DNA of 64,000 bases from assembly GCF_900116285.1 (NCBI RefSeq), contig NZ_FPAJ01000004.1, positions 186,001-250,000 of the forward strand, given 5' to 3'. Both the position numbers and the translations under genes were made by a program. The stretch comes from Sulfitobacter marinus (GTDB lineage Bacteria; Pseudomonadota; Alphaproteobacteria; Rhodobacterales; Rhodobacteraceae). Below, in pieces: positions 27,401 to 34,625 of this stretch; the first letter of the stretch is position 1, and every line of letters begins with the position of its first letter. The notes under the pieces are model-generated. The model worked only from the letters and a program-made list of their open reading frames with translations. It did not search any database and was not told the DNA's origin.

Positions 27401-28347
27401 GGATGCGGATCAGCGTCCGCACGGGCCAGCCGATCCTGCACTAGCGTTTCGCTGGGCAGTTGATGGGCGCGCCCTTCTCCGATGACTTGCTCGATCTTGC
27501 TACGCACCGCGTCAAAGCCGCGTTCGGAAATCACACTGATGCAGACTGGCAAAACCCCTGCTGTGCGTTGGGTGCTTTCCACGGTTTGACCGCAAGCAAA
27601 CCGAAACGCGTTCATCCCGCTATACCGGCACAGCACAACAGCCATCGCTGCGGCAAGGGCGCTCTCGAACCCGCGTTGACCATCGGTTTCGGTACGCAAC
27701 ACCTGTGGCAAAATCCGGGTTTCACGCAACCGTTGCTGTCCTTCTTGTGCGTCAAACCGATGCGGCACACGCACAACGCCATAGCTGTCCATCAACGATT
27801 GCCATGTATTCAGACGTTGCGCGCGGGTTTTACGGTCGATCTGTGGCTGCTCGGCTTCGGCACCGCTTTGGCTCGGATAATCTGTATCGAGCGCGTGCCA
27901 AATTGCCCGTTCGATTGATGCATAGACCCCATCATCCCCCAAGACCGGGTGCAGTGTGAGCGCCAGAATATACCCACCATCGGCCGCCGACCAGAAATCG
28001 GCAAAGGCGCTGGTATCACCTAGCGACGGGCGATGCGCCTGCGCGGTGTTTTGCGCCATCGCCGCATCGCCAAAACCGCACAACGCCAGTTTTGTTACGT
28101 GGTCGGCATGCCGTATGGCCTCTCCGCCGGGTTGGGTTTCAAACCGCGCGGTAAATGCTGGATGCTCTGTCAGAACTCGTTCTACCGCATCGGTCAGATG
28201 TTCCTCGTCCCAGCGGCTTTCGAACTTCAGCATCAGAATTTCAGGGGTAAAGGGGGCCAGATCACCCACCTGTTCATGGGCAAAGATACGTTTTTCGTGG
28301 CTGTTCAGCGTGCGGGCGGGTGTGGCAAATTCAAGGTCTTTGCTCAT
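24478..28347 (-). CDS. Single-module NRPS (C-A-PCP-TE), siderophore synthetase
   Basis: The 1289-residue enzyme has four domains. The condensation-like domain (about 10-400) carries the core motif as HPVLGDDG at H133-G140, not HHxxxDG. The adenylation domain (about 426-925) has YTSGSTGKPKG, a D618-containing SSDGGHERW pocket segment, YGPTET, YRTGDLGRW and the catalytic K914 in NPNAKLDR. The carrier domain (about 936-1007) has GGKS with the phosphopantetheine Ser969. The thioesterase (about 1028-1289) has GWSWG with Ser1098. One module plus TE suggests iterative assembly and release of a short oligomer or macrocycle, as in trihydroxamate siderophores. It is coupled to mbtH by an ATGA overlap. 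Confidence 0.9.
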   Translation of the reverse strand: MSKDLEFATPARTLNSHEKRIFAHEQVGDLAPFTPEILMLKFESRWDEEHLTDAVERVLTEHPAFTARFETQPGGEAIRHADHVTKLALCGFGDAAMAQNTAQAHRPSLGDTSAFADFWSAADGGYILALTLHPVLGDDGVYASIERAIWHALDTDYPSQSGAEAEQPQIDRKTRAQRLNTWQSLMDSYGVVRVPHRFDAQEGQQRLRETRILPQVLRTETDGQRGFESALAAAMAVVLCRYSGMNAFRFACGQTVESTQRTAGVLPVCISVISERGFDAVRSKIEQVIGEGRAHQLPSETLVQDRLARADADPHPLGAVSLHVLPTRALPDGVTRLARPMPPLAEEIVIVVEETDAGLVLTVDADAGLFTAPQITRFLTHLERVLHGGLETPTEPVALLPMVSDAELGALSAPYPDDTPVDPRPTHEIIAEHAQLTPDKVAVICGQDQITHGRLDAQANALAHRLVEMGVGPDVSVAILIERGADALMAILATLKAGGAYIPVEPDHPTSRNHHILTDAGVRVVITRRGFLDRLPKGLEARILCLEDFTDAPRVDAPDVTIHPEQLAYVMYTSGSTGKPKGVAVEHGPLSHHNQTTARVYEMNAESRELPFLPFSSDGGHERWMVPLMMGGSVVIPDGPLWTPEQTLTAMREHGCNNASIPTTYLQQLAEWAEDTDSAPPMRLYSFGGEGLAQSTFDLLSRALKAKTLINGYGPTETIMTPMVWKVDAGTRFEGTYAPLGRAVGDRRAYVLDVEMMPCPQGVVGEIYLGGTGVARGYVGKPDVTADRFIPDPFGPVLDGTSGARLYRTGDLGRWREDGTIEFVGRVDLQIKINGYRIEPGEIEAALLTDPTVSEALVLLREDGAEKRLLAYVVGPDLNAGDALLNALGTKLPKHMLPDGVIVLEKMPTNPNAKLDRAAMPMAPVKRQGGAGVAPTTKAESTILDIWRDLIGAPQMGVTDDFFAMGGKSLIALKALAAMRKHWPDTALTIADLFDAPTVRGIAERIAAGGQTGRSAIALRASGTKPRLYCFPGLLVSTREYLHLTDHLGPDQPVTGFLCHSLNEEKQLNVSVEDVVAEYVAHIRAESAGQPVAFLGWSWGGLLAWEAARQLQGEVDVQLIGMVDVCDLGTDFTPNATPQFEPGERAQLEQDLLIWLEKTKMRAQWDRLIGTMDDECFDQFLRFIGNEAEALPFDGPDISSREHTFWVLIDNALVFRRHKMRPLDVPVASFSAGDSLSRGLNLVDWRKLSRHATAADTVIGTNHLRIIGDTRFHERFKARLDGAFASGRS

Positions 28348-28547
28348 GACATTGCCTCCTTCAGCGCATCGGGTCGCATATCAGTCCAGCGCGCTGCAAT
28401 CGTTTCCAGGCAGGCCTCGCGGGTCCCGGGTTCGCCAACAACATCCCACCCATCAGGTGCGGGTCGCGTGGCGGGATAAACCGAATAGCGCCCCTCGTGA
28501 TTGCGCAAAATGCGCCATTGAGCATGGGTCAGTGTAGAATGTGTCAT
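28344..28547 (-). CDS. MbtH-like protein
   Basis: The 67-residue product has the MbtH pattern: N-H-E-G-R-Y-S-V-Y, PDGWDVVG, and R-E-A-C-L-E-T-I followed by WTDMRP. MbtH-like proteins bind NRPS adenylation domains and are often required for their folding and activity. It is encoded directly upstream of the NRPS gene, overlapping it as ATGA, and follows an ECF-type promoter by 41 bases. Confidence 0.93.
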   Translation of the reverse strand: MTHSTLTHAQWRILRNHEGRYSVYPATRPAPDGWDVVGEPGTREACLETIAARWTDMRPDALKEAMS

Positions 28548-28588
28548 GCGCCTGTCCTTTGAATACAGTTCATAGATCCTGTCACCCA

Positions 28589-28615
28589 GACGTATGAGCC
28601 GGTTCGAAATTCACC
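28589..28615 (-). promoter_or_regulatory. ECF-type promoter of mbtH-NRPS
   Basis: The minus strand reads GGTGAATTTC-N13-CGTC. It is the mirror partner of 28661-28687, which has the identical ten-base upstream element, the same 13-base spacer length and the same CGTC. The start codon of mbtH is 41 bases downstream. Confidence 0.72.
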
Positions 28616-28660
28616 CGGCAGACAGATTATTTTGCATTTTTGAAAAATATTTCGCGGAAA

Positions 28661-28687
28661 GGTGAATTTCCGGCACGCTCTCCCGTC
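28661..28687 (+). promoter_or_regulatory. ECF-type promoter of the MATE-biosynthesis operon
   Basis: GGTGAATTTC-N13-CGTC lies 43 bases before ATG 28731. With 28589-28615 it makes a divergent promoter pair whose upstream elements are 45 bases apart, separated by an A/T-rich stretch containing TTTTTGAAAAAT. The TGAAT-N16-CGT spacing equals that of PvdS-type iron-starvation boxes. Confidence 0.72.
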
Positions 28688-28730
28688 CTGTCATTGAAGC
28701 ACGCATGTTGTGCAGCATTCAGGACCTCCT

Positions 28731-30056
28731 ATGCCCGACGTTGATCTTTCGGATACAAAGCTGCCGCAGCTCATGCTGCGTTTGGGGCTGCCTGCGATGG
28801 TGGGCCTGTCCCTGAACGCGAGCCATCAGATCGTCGATGCCGCGTTCGTCGGTCAACTCGGCGCGTCCCCTCTTGCTGTGTTGGTGTTGCTGGCGTCGCT
28901 TGCCGGGTTTGCGGTTGCCTTGGGGATCGGGATCGGGATTGGTGCTGCCAGCAGTGTGGCGCGGGCATTGGGCGCAGGCGACGCTGAACGGGCGCGCCAG
29001 ATTTCCGGCCTGTCATTTGCGACCGCTGCGGTGCTGGCAGCTCTGTTGTGGGTCGCACTTCAACTGGGCATGACGCCGGTGCTTAATCTGCTGTCGATGC
29101 CGCAGGAAACGCTGCCGATGGCGCGGGCGTATTACCCCATTCAAACGCTGACTGTCGCCTTTGGGATTATCCAGATCGTCTGTGATTTTACTGCCATCGG
29201 ACGCGGACACGCCCGGATGAGCATGCGGACATTGGCGTTGTGCTTTGGTCTGAATATGGTGCTTGATCCATTGTACATCTTTGGTTTTGGCCTCGGGTTG
29301 GACGGTGCAGCTTGGGCAACGGTTACCGCGCAGCTGGTGACATTATCGGTCTGGGTCGTCTGGTTTCATGCCCCTGCGCGCCGCCCTTCTCTTGGGTCTA
29401 TCCGGTTGCTTGCTCCGGTGCTGCGTGTGGGGATGCCCGAGGCTGCAAGTTTTGCGGTCACAACCTTTGGCTTTCTTGCTGTGCTGCGCCTTGCGGCGGT
29501 GCATGGTGGGCTAGAATCCGTTGCGGCACTTGGTGTGGCACTGCGGCTGATCCTTTTCGTGACGCTCCCACTTGAAGGGTTTGCAATCGGCGTTCAACCG
29601 ATCCTGTCCTATGCCTATGGTGCCGGAGATGGCGGGCGCGTGGCGCGCGCGCAATCCCTGTTGCTTAGGTTCGCGCCATTCATTTGCCTAGTATGCGCGG
29701 CTTTGCTTTGGCTTGGTGCCCATCCTCTTGCCACCGTGATGAGCGACGCCCCCTCTGTCGTCACAGAAACCACAATGCATTTGCGTTGGCTGGCGCTGTC
29801 TATCCCGGCTTTTGCGATCCGGCTTATCGGGCAAATCAGCCTTCAAGCCGCAATCCGGCCCCGCCTTGCCATGCTCTTGGGATTGGCCCCGATGGGCTGG
29901 CTGCTTTGGCCAGCACTGGCACTGCTGATTCCCATATACGGGGCGTCTGCCTTGCCTATGGCGATCACCCTTTCGGCGTATCTGTCTGCCTGCGTCGCCA
30001 TCGTCTTGCTGAAAATCACCAGCGCTTCACCACATCCAATCGGAGTATCCGCATGA
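28731..30056 (+). CDS. MATE family efflux transporter
   Basis: The 441-residue protein has about twelve membrane segments in two similar halves. It shows MATE features: LGLPAMVGLSLNASHQIVDAAFVGQLG in the first helices, and RVGMPEAASFAVTTFGF opening the second half. MATE proteins export small molecules using Na+ or H+ gradients. As first gene of the siderophore operon it is the likely exporter of the finished siderophore. ATG 28731 follows AGGACC; a GTG at 28710 is less likely. The stop overlaps the next start as ATGA. Confidence 0.88.
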   Translation: MPDVDLSDTKLPQLMLRLGLPAMVGLSLNASHQIVDAAFVGQLGASPLAVLVLLASLAGFAVALGIGIGIGAASSVARALGAGDAERARQISGLSFATAAVLAALLWVALQLGMTPVLNLLSMPQETLPMARAYYPIQTLTVAFGIIQIVCDFTAIGRGHARMSMRTLALCFGLNMVLDPLYIFGFGLGLDGAAWATVTAQLVTLSVWVVWFHAPARRPSLGSIRLLAPVLRVGMPEAASFAVTTFGFLAVLRLAAVHGGLESVAALGVALRLILFVTLPLEGFAIGVQPILSYAYGAGDGGRVARAQSLLLRFAPFICLVCAALLWLGAHPLATVMSDAPSVVTETTMHLRWLALSIPAFAIRLIGQISLQAAIRPRLAMLLGLAPMGWLLWPALALLIPIYGASALPMAITLSAYLSACVAIVLLKITSASPHPIGVSA

Positions 30057-31219
30057 CCCATCATACCTACGTGCCAGACCTCATCACCCCGGCCCGTGAC
30101 ACGCCGCTTGCTGCCAGTGCTCCGCCAATTTTCCAGGCGTCGTCGTTCTTGTTCGAAAGCTACGCCCAGATTGAGGCTGTGTTCTCAGGGCGGTCTGATC
30201 AACTGGTGTACTCACGCGGCGACAACCCGACGGTCAGCGAACTTGAAGCACTTATTGCACGGCTTGAGGGCACCGAAGCTGCGCGCGGGTTTTCCTCGGG
30301 AATGGCGGCGATATGCGGGGCGGTGTTGCCTTTTGTAAAACCCGGTGACCGGATTGTCGCCATCGAACATGTGTATTCTGACGCTTACCGGCTGTTTGAA
30401 ACGGTGTTGCGCCGGTTCGGCGTTGAAACGGTGTATGTCGACGGCACCGACACAGACTCGGTGATTGCAGCTCTTCCGGACGCGCGGATGGTGTACCTTG
30501 AAAGCCCGACAAGCTGGACCTTCCGGCTCCAGGATCTTGGCGCGATCGCCACGGCGGCACAGCATCACGGCGTAATCTCAGTGATCGACAACAGCTGGGC
30601 GACACCGATCTTTCAGAATCCCGCAGCGCTTGGCATTGACCTCATCGTGCACGCCGCATCGAAATATCTGTCGGGTCACAGCGACACTTTGGGCGGGCTG
30701 GTCACAGGGCCGTCGGCGATGATCAAACAGATCGACCATGAGGCCACACATCTGTTTGGGGGGCGCATGTCGCCGATGGATGCTTTTTTGGTGCTGCGTG
30801 GTATGCGGACGCTCGAATTGCGCATGCGTGCGCATATGCAAACCGGCATGACTTTGGCAAAAGTCTTGAACGCAAATCCCATGGTCACAAAAGTACATCA
30901 CCCCGGCTTGCTGGCCGAGCATCCCGCCGGGCTGCGCGGATTTGGTGGGCTGTTCGCCTTTGATCTCGCAGGAGGCGTAAACGTCGAACAGTTCTGTGAT
31001 GCGCTGCAGGTGATCCGCCTTGGCGTCAGTTGGGGCGGACCGGAAAGCCTGATCGTGCCAGGGCAAGCCGCCTGCGGTTTGGCTGGTGCGGCCAACTCAT
31101 TTCAGCGCTTTAATGTCAGCCCACGTACCATCCGGCTGGCGGCGGGCCTAGAACCGGCAGATGTGCTTTTGGCCGATCTGACCCAAGCCATCGATCAAGC
31201 ACAGGCAATCGCAGCATGA
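30053..31219 (+). CDS. Cys/Met-metabolism PLP-dependent enzyme
   Basis: The 388-residue product belongs to the cystathionine gamma-synthase/lyase fold. It shows SAPPIFQASSFLFES, YSRGDNPTVSELEALIARLEGTE, the FSSGMAAI phosphate loop, YLESPTSWTF, DNSWATPIFQNP, and the PLP lysine in HAASKYLSGHSDTLGG. Relatives carry out beta- or gamma-elimination and replacement on sulfur amino acids. Its place inside a hydroxamate operon with ATGA overlaps on both sides suggests it makes or modifies a building block, but which one cannot be told. Confidence 0.85.
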   Translation: MTHHTYVPDLITPARDTPLAASAPPIFQASSFLFESYAQIEAVFSGRSDQLVYSRGDNPTVSELEALIARLEGTEAARGFSSGMAAICGAVLPFVKPGDRIVAIEHVYSDAYRLFETVLRRFGVETVYVDGTDTDSVIAALPDARMVYLESPTSWTFRLQDLGAIATAAQHHGVISVIDNSWATPIFQNPAALGIDLIVHAASKYLSGHSDTLGGLVTGPSAMIKQIDHEATHLFGGRMSPMDAFLVLRGMRTLELRMRAHMQTGMTLAKVLNANPMVTKVHHPGLLAEHPAGLRGFGGLFAFDLAGGVNVEQFCDALQVIRLGVSWGGPESLIVPGQAACGLAGAANSFQRFNVSPRTIRLAAGLEPADVLLADLTQAIDQAQAIAA

Positions 31220-32154
31220 GTGGCGCAGCTGTCGATCAAGGGCAATGGACAGTTGGCGGCATTCGCTGGTTTGATCTGCGCGACAGTGCCACAGGGGCCG
31301 TGCGGCGGGTGTTTTTATGGCCCCCGCCCGCACCGGAGCCTGAGGCAGGCTGGCCCGCACTTTGGTTGATGGATGGGAACGCCGTGATTGGTACAGCCGT
31401 TGACGCCATGCGGGCGCAAGGTTTTTGGCCCAGTGGCACAAACCTTGGTTGGGGCGCGCTGATCGCCGTGGGCTATCCAACTGATGACGCATACGACAGC
31501 TTTCGCCGCAGTTGGGATCTTGGTCCACCACCCGGGCGCAGTTATCCGCCGTTCTATGAGGGCGGGCTGGAGGTCAAAACTGGCGGAGGCAGCGAAATGG
31601 CGCGTTTCCTGCTCGAGGATGTCCGCGAGTTCCTAACGGATCACATTCATCTTGATCCGAAAAACCAGTCGTTGTTTGGCCATTCCTTTGGCGGGCTGTT
31701 CGCCCTTTGGATGCTGTTCAACCACGCTGGTGCATTTCGCAATATTATTGCGGCCAGCCCTGCGATCACCTGGGAAGACAGTGCATTGCTGAACCATCTA
31801 GAGGCTTTCGTGGCACCCGAAACCGCGCCGCGTGTACACCTCTCCGCTGGGGAGTGGGAGGGGTTTGATCTTGCCCCGTTTCAAAGAGGCGGGGACGAGG
31901 TCAAAGCGCGCCTTACCGAAAAAGCCAGCACACGTACCATTGCAGCCGCGCAGGAAATGGCCAGCGCGTTATCCGCGCGCGGGCTGGATGTGGCCTATGA
32001 GACCTACACCGATGAGACGCACATGTCGGTTTTGCCAGTTGCTGTGAACCGTGCGCTCAGTTGGGCCTTTGCGATTGATCGATCCCATTTCGATCTTTGG
32101 CCCACATCGGCGCAAACGCCCTCTATCACTCAGACATTCGAAAAGGACATTTGA
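31216..32154 (+). CDS. Siderophore esterase-like alpha/beta hydrolase (IroE/Fes type)
   Basis: The 312-residue product has the esterase D/Fes-like fold: PALWLMDGNAVI, AVGYPTDDAYD, the nucleophile motif GHSFGGLFALW, AASPAITWED, and a late TDETHMSVLP with the probable catalytic His. Relatives hydrolyse ester-linked siderophores or their intermediates. Together with the NRPS thioesterase it hints that the product contains ester bonds, or that iron is released by hydrolysis. No signal peptide is seen, so a cytoplasmic role is likely. Its start overlaps the previous stop as ATGA. Confidence 0.82.
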   Translation: MSGAAVDQGQWTVGGIRWFDLRDSATGAVRRVFLWPPPAPEPEAGWPALWLMDGNAVIGTAVDAMRAQGFWPSGTNLGWGALIAVGYPTDDAYDSFRRSWDLGPPPGRSYPPFYEGGLEVKTGGGSEMARFLLEDVREFLTDHIHLDPKNQSLFGHSFGGLFALWMLFNHAGAFRNIIAASPAITWEDSALLNHLEAFVAPETAPRVHLSAGEWEGFDLAPFQRGGDEVKARLTEKASTRTIAAAQEMASALSARGLDVAYETYTDETHMSVLPVAVNRALSWAFAIDRSHFDLWPTSAQTPSITQTFEKDI

Positions 32155-33203
32155 TGCCCCGCGATCTAACATCTTACCCGATCCGTGCGCGGCGCGATGG
32201 CAGCTCCGTACTTGTGGAAAACCACGCGTCGTTACAACTCTATGACCTTGGTGGTGGGCGGCTTGAGCTTTCTGCCCCCCAAGAAGAAGGTGCTATGGGC
32301 CTAGACGTCGCGCTTGCGGCATTTGAGGCACTAACCAACCACGGGGATGAATCCGCGATCCGTCTGACGGGCACGGATTGGACACCGCTTTTGCCGGATC
32401 TCTTGGCCAAAGGCATCGCCCTTCAGGCCGAGATTGGACCGGTGGTTTTACCCGCCTCCCTCTGGCAGGCCGCTGATCGTTGGTGCCCTCAGGACGCCGC
32501 GAATTATCCGACGCTTTGGCAACAGGGGCCGCATGGGCGCCACCCCATCCGCCCGCCCAAGCCAACGGGCCTGTTGTACCAGCGTCATATCCCTTGGCTG
32601 GATCAGGTACTTACCCTGCGCGCCTTGGATCACAGCGATCTTGAGACGTTTCACCGCTGGCAGAATGATCCGCGCGTCGCCGAGTTTTTCGAAGAAACCG
32701 GCACGATCGAGCACCACCGCGCCTATCTGGAAACGCTGATGACGGATCCGCATATGCTGCCGGTCATTGGCACGCTCGACGGGCGGGATTTTGCATATTT
32801 CGAGCTATACTGGGCGCGTGAAAACCGGATCGGTGCACAATATGACGCCGCACCGTGGGATCGGGGGTGGCATGTCCTGATTGGCGAGGAAAACGTGCGT
32901 GGGGCCGACTATGTCACCGCATGGCTGCCGTCGCTGATGCATTACATGTTTCTGGCCGAACCGCGTACGCAATCGCTGATGGGCGAACCCAAAGCGAGTC
33001 ATGCGCAGCAGCTGAAAAACCTGTCGCGTGGCGGCTTTGCCCATATCCGTGAGTTCGACTTTTCCCACAAACGCGCAAGCCTTGTTCAACTCGAACGCCA
33101 GCATTTCTTTGAAGCCCGCCTTTGGGCCCGACCCGAAACCGGGCGCGGGGCCCCGCTTTGCTTTTCCCCCGCGCGCCTTCCCACCACAGGAGACTGGACA
33201 TGA
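32154..33203 (+). CDS. GNAT-type N-acyltransferase for hydroxamate formation (IucB-like)
   Basis: The 349-residue product has a weakly conserved N-terminal half. The C-terminal acyltransferase domain resembles IucB/RhbD-type enzymes: LRALDHSDLETFHRWQNDPRVAEFFEE, a YFELYWARENRIGAQYD strand, DRGWHVLIGEENVRG, and EPKASHAQQLKNLSRGGFAHIREFDFSHKRASLV. These enzymes acylate the hydroxylated side-chain nitrogen of lysine or ornithine to make the hydroxamate. The start shares bases with the previous stop (TGATG) after AAAAGGA. The next gene supplies the hydroxylated amine. Confidence 0.85.
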   Translation: MPRDLTSYPIRARRDGSSVLVENHASLQLYDLGGGRLELSAPQEEGAMGLDVALAAFEALTNHGDESAIRLTGTDWTPLLPDLLAKGIALQAEIGPVVLPASLWQAADRWCPQDAANYPTLWQQGPHGRHPIRPPKPTGLLYQRHIPWLDQVLTLRALDHSDLETFHRWQNDPRVAEFFEETGTIEHHRAYLETLMTDPHMLPVIGTLDGRDFAYFELYWARENRIGAQYDAAPWDRGWHVLIGEENVRGADYVTAWLPSLMHYMFLAEPRTQSLMGEPKASHAQQLKNLSRGGFAHIREFDFSHKRASLVQLERQHFFEARLWARPETGRGAPLCFSPARLPTTGDWT

Positions 33204-34477
33204 CGACATCTGATCAAGAGATATACGATCTTATCGGTGTGGGCTTTGGCCCCTCGAACCTCTCGCTTGCTGTCGCATTGGACGAAGCACAAACGCCGAT
33301 CCGTGCAAAATTCCTTGAGGCACAGCCGCATTTTGCGTGGCACCCCGGTATGATGATCCCCGGTGCGGATATGCAGATTTCGTTCCTCAAGGATCTGGTG
33401 GGCCAACGCAATCCGCAAAGCCCCTATACTTTTGTAAGCTATCTGCACCACAAGGGGCGGTTGAACCGGTTCATCAATCGCAAGACCTTCTTTCCCAGCC
33501 GAGTGGAATTCAACGATTACCTGTCGTGGGTGGCCGCCCAATTTCCGGTCTGTGACTATGACCGCAAGGTCGTCGGGATCGAAGCGGTGGACCATCATGG
33601 CGCGGTTGATGCGGTCGATGTCGTCACACGTGCAGCCAGCGGCGCAGAAACCCGATACCGGGCGCGAAATCTGGTGATCGCGCCGGGCGGGGTCGCCAAG
33701 TTCCCGGCGTTCTGCAATGATCATGCCGATGATCCCCGCGTCATACACGCCAAAGACTATATGACATCAGTCGTCTCCAGCCTGCGCCCCGGTGAACGGA
33801 TTGCCATCATCGGCGCGGGTCAAAGCGCCGCTGAAATTTTCGCCGATCTGGCCGATCGTCCCGAGGCACCGCAGCTTGATCTGATCATGCGTGGCCGAAC
33901 CATCAAACCATCCGATGACAGCCCGTTCGTAAACGAGATTTTTGACCCCAGCCAGACCGATGCATTCTATGCTTTGCCCGAAGGTGCCCGCCATGCCGCG
34001 CTGGATGAGCTGGCTGCAACCAACTATTCGGTTGTGGATGAAGACCTGATTTGCACGATTTACGAGATGGTCTACGAGCAATCAGTGGTCGCGGAAAAAC
34101 GTCTTTCGATTCAGTCAGATACGCTGGTGACCCAGCTAGAGACTACAGGCGAAACACTGGCGTTAACGCTGTCTCACGCCGGGGAAATGCGGACAGAACG
34201 GTATGACAGGATCATCTGTGCAACCGGGTACACCCGCGCGCTTGACCAGCAGGTTTTGCATGGAATTGCGCAATACTGCCTCAAGACCGTACCGGGCCGC
34301 GACTATCGCCTGCCGATGGCGGACGGGTTTGCGCCGTCGGTCTATGTCCAAGGCTATAGCGAGCCGACCCACGGGCTAAGCGATACGCTGCTATCGGTGC
34401 TTGCGCAAAGGTCCGAAGAGATCGTCGCGACGCTTGCAGAAGCGCCCGTACAGGCCCGCGAAATAGCCGCGGAATAA
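33200..34477 (+). CDS. L-ornithine N5-monooxygenase (PvdA/VbsO type)
   Basis: The 425-residue flavoprotein hydroxylates the side-chain amine of ornithine, the first committed step to hydroxamate siderophores. It shows the FAD motif GVGFGPSNLSLA, the NADPH motif IIGAGQSAAEIFADL, the DDSPFVNEIFDPS and ATNYSVVDEDLICTIY segments, and a C-terminal CATGYTR. GFGPSN and NYSVVD fit PvdA-type ornithine enzymes better than IucD lysine enzymes, which have a different dinucleotide loop. CAGGAGA precedes the start, which overlaps the acyltransferase stop as ATGA. It is the last gene of the tightly coupled block. Confidence 0.88.
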   Translation: MTTSDQEIYDLIGVGFGPSNLSLAVALDEAQTPIRAKFLEAQPHFAWHPGMMIPGADMQISFLKDLVGQRNPQSPYTFVSYLHHKGRLNRFINRKTFFPSRVEFNDYLSWVAAQFPVCDYDRKVVGIEAVDHHGAVDAVDVVTRAASGAETRYRARNLVIAPGGVAKFPAFCNDHADDPRVIHAKDYMTSVVSSLRPGERIAIIGAGQSAAEIFADLADRPEAPQLDLIMRGRTIKPSDDSPFVNEIFDPSQTDAFYALPEGARHAALDELAATNYSVVDEDLICTIYEMVYEQSVVAEKRLSIQSDTLVTQLETTGETLALTLSHAGEMRTERYDRIICATGYTRALDQQVLHGIAQYCLKTVPGRDYRLPMADGFAPSVYVQGYSEPTHGLSDTLLSVLAQRSEEIVATLAEAPVQAREIAAE

Positions 34478-34516
34478 TCGTCTTAAATTTCAACTATTGC
34501 GGGAAATTCTTCTTAT

Positions 34517-34545
34517 CGCGCGGCTGCCATATTGGCGGCCGCGCG
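34517..34545 (+). other. Long perfect hairpin in the sigma-factor leader
   Basis: CGCGCGGC-T-GCCA, loop TAT, TGGC-G-GCCGCGCG can fold into a 13-pair stem (one U.G pair) 40 bases after the monooxygenase stop and 80 before the sigma start. No T-run follows on either strand, so it is not a standard terminator. It could be a processing or stabilising element, or attenuate read-through into the sigma gene. Confidence 0.55.
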
Positions 34546-34625
34546 GATTCCATGTTATCGAAAGCCCGCATCCACTCAGCACCTCGCCCGGTAGATTCGT
34601 GCCCAAGTCTACATCGGGATACGTC

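Noticed and set aside
34608..34625. Possible ECF-type promoter with CGTC just before the sigma start
   Set aside because: CGTC is present at 34622-34625, but the upstream CGTGCCC is one base out of register and lacks GTGA, so it does not match the pattern shared by the four accepted sites.
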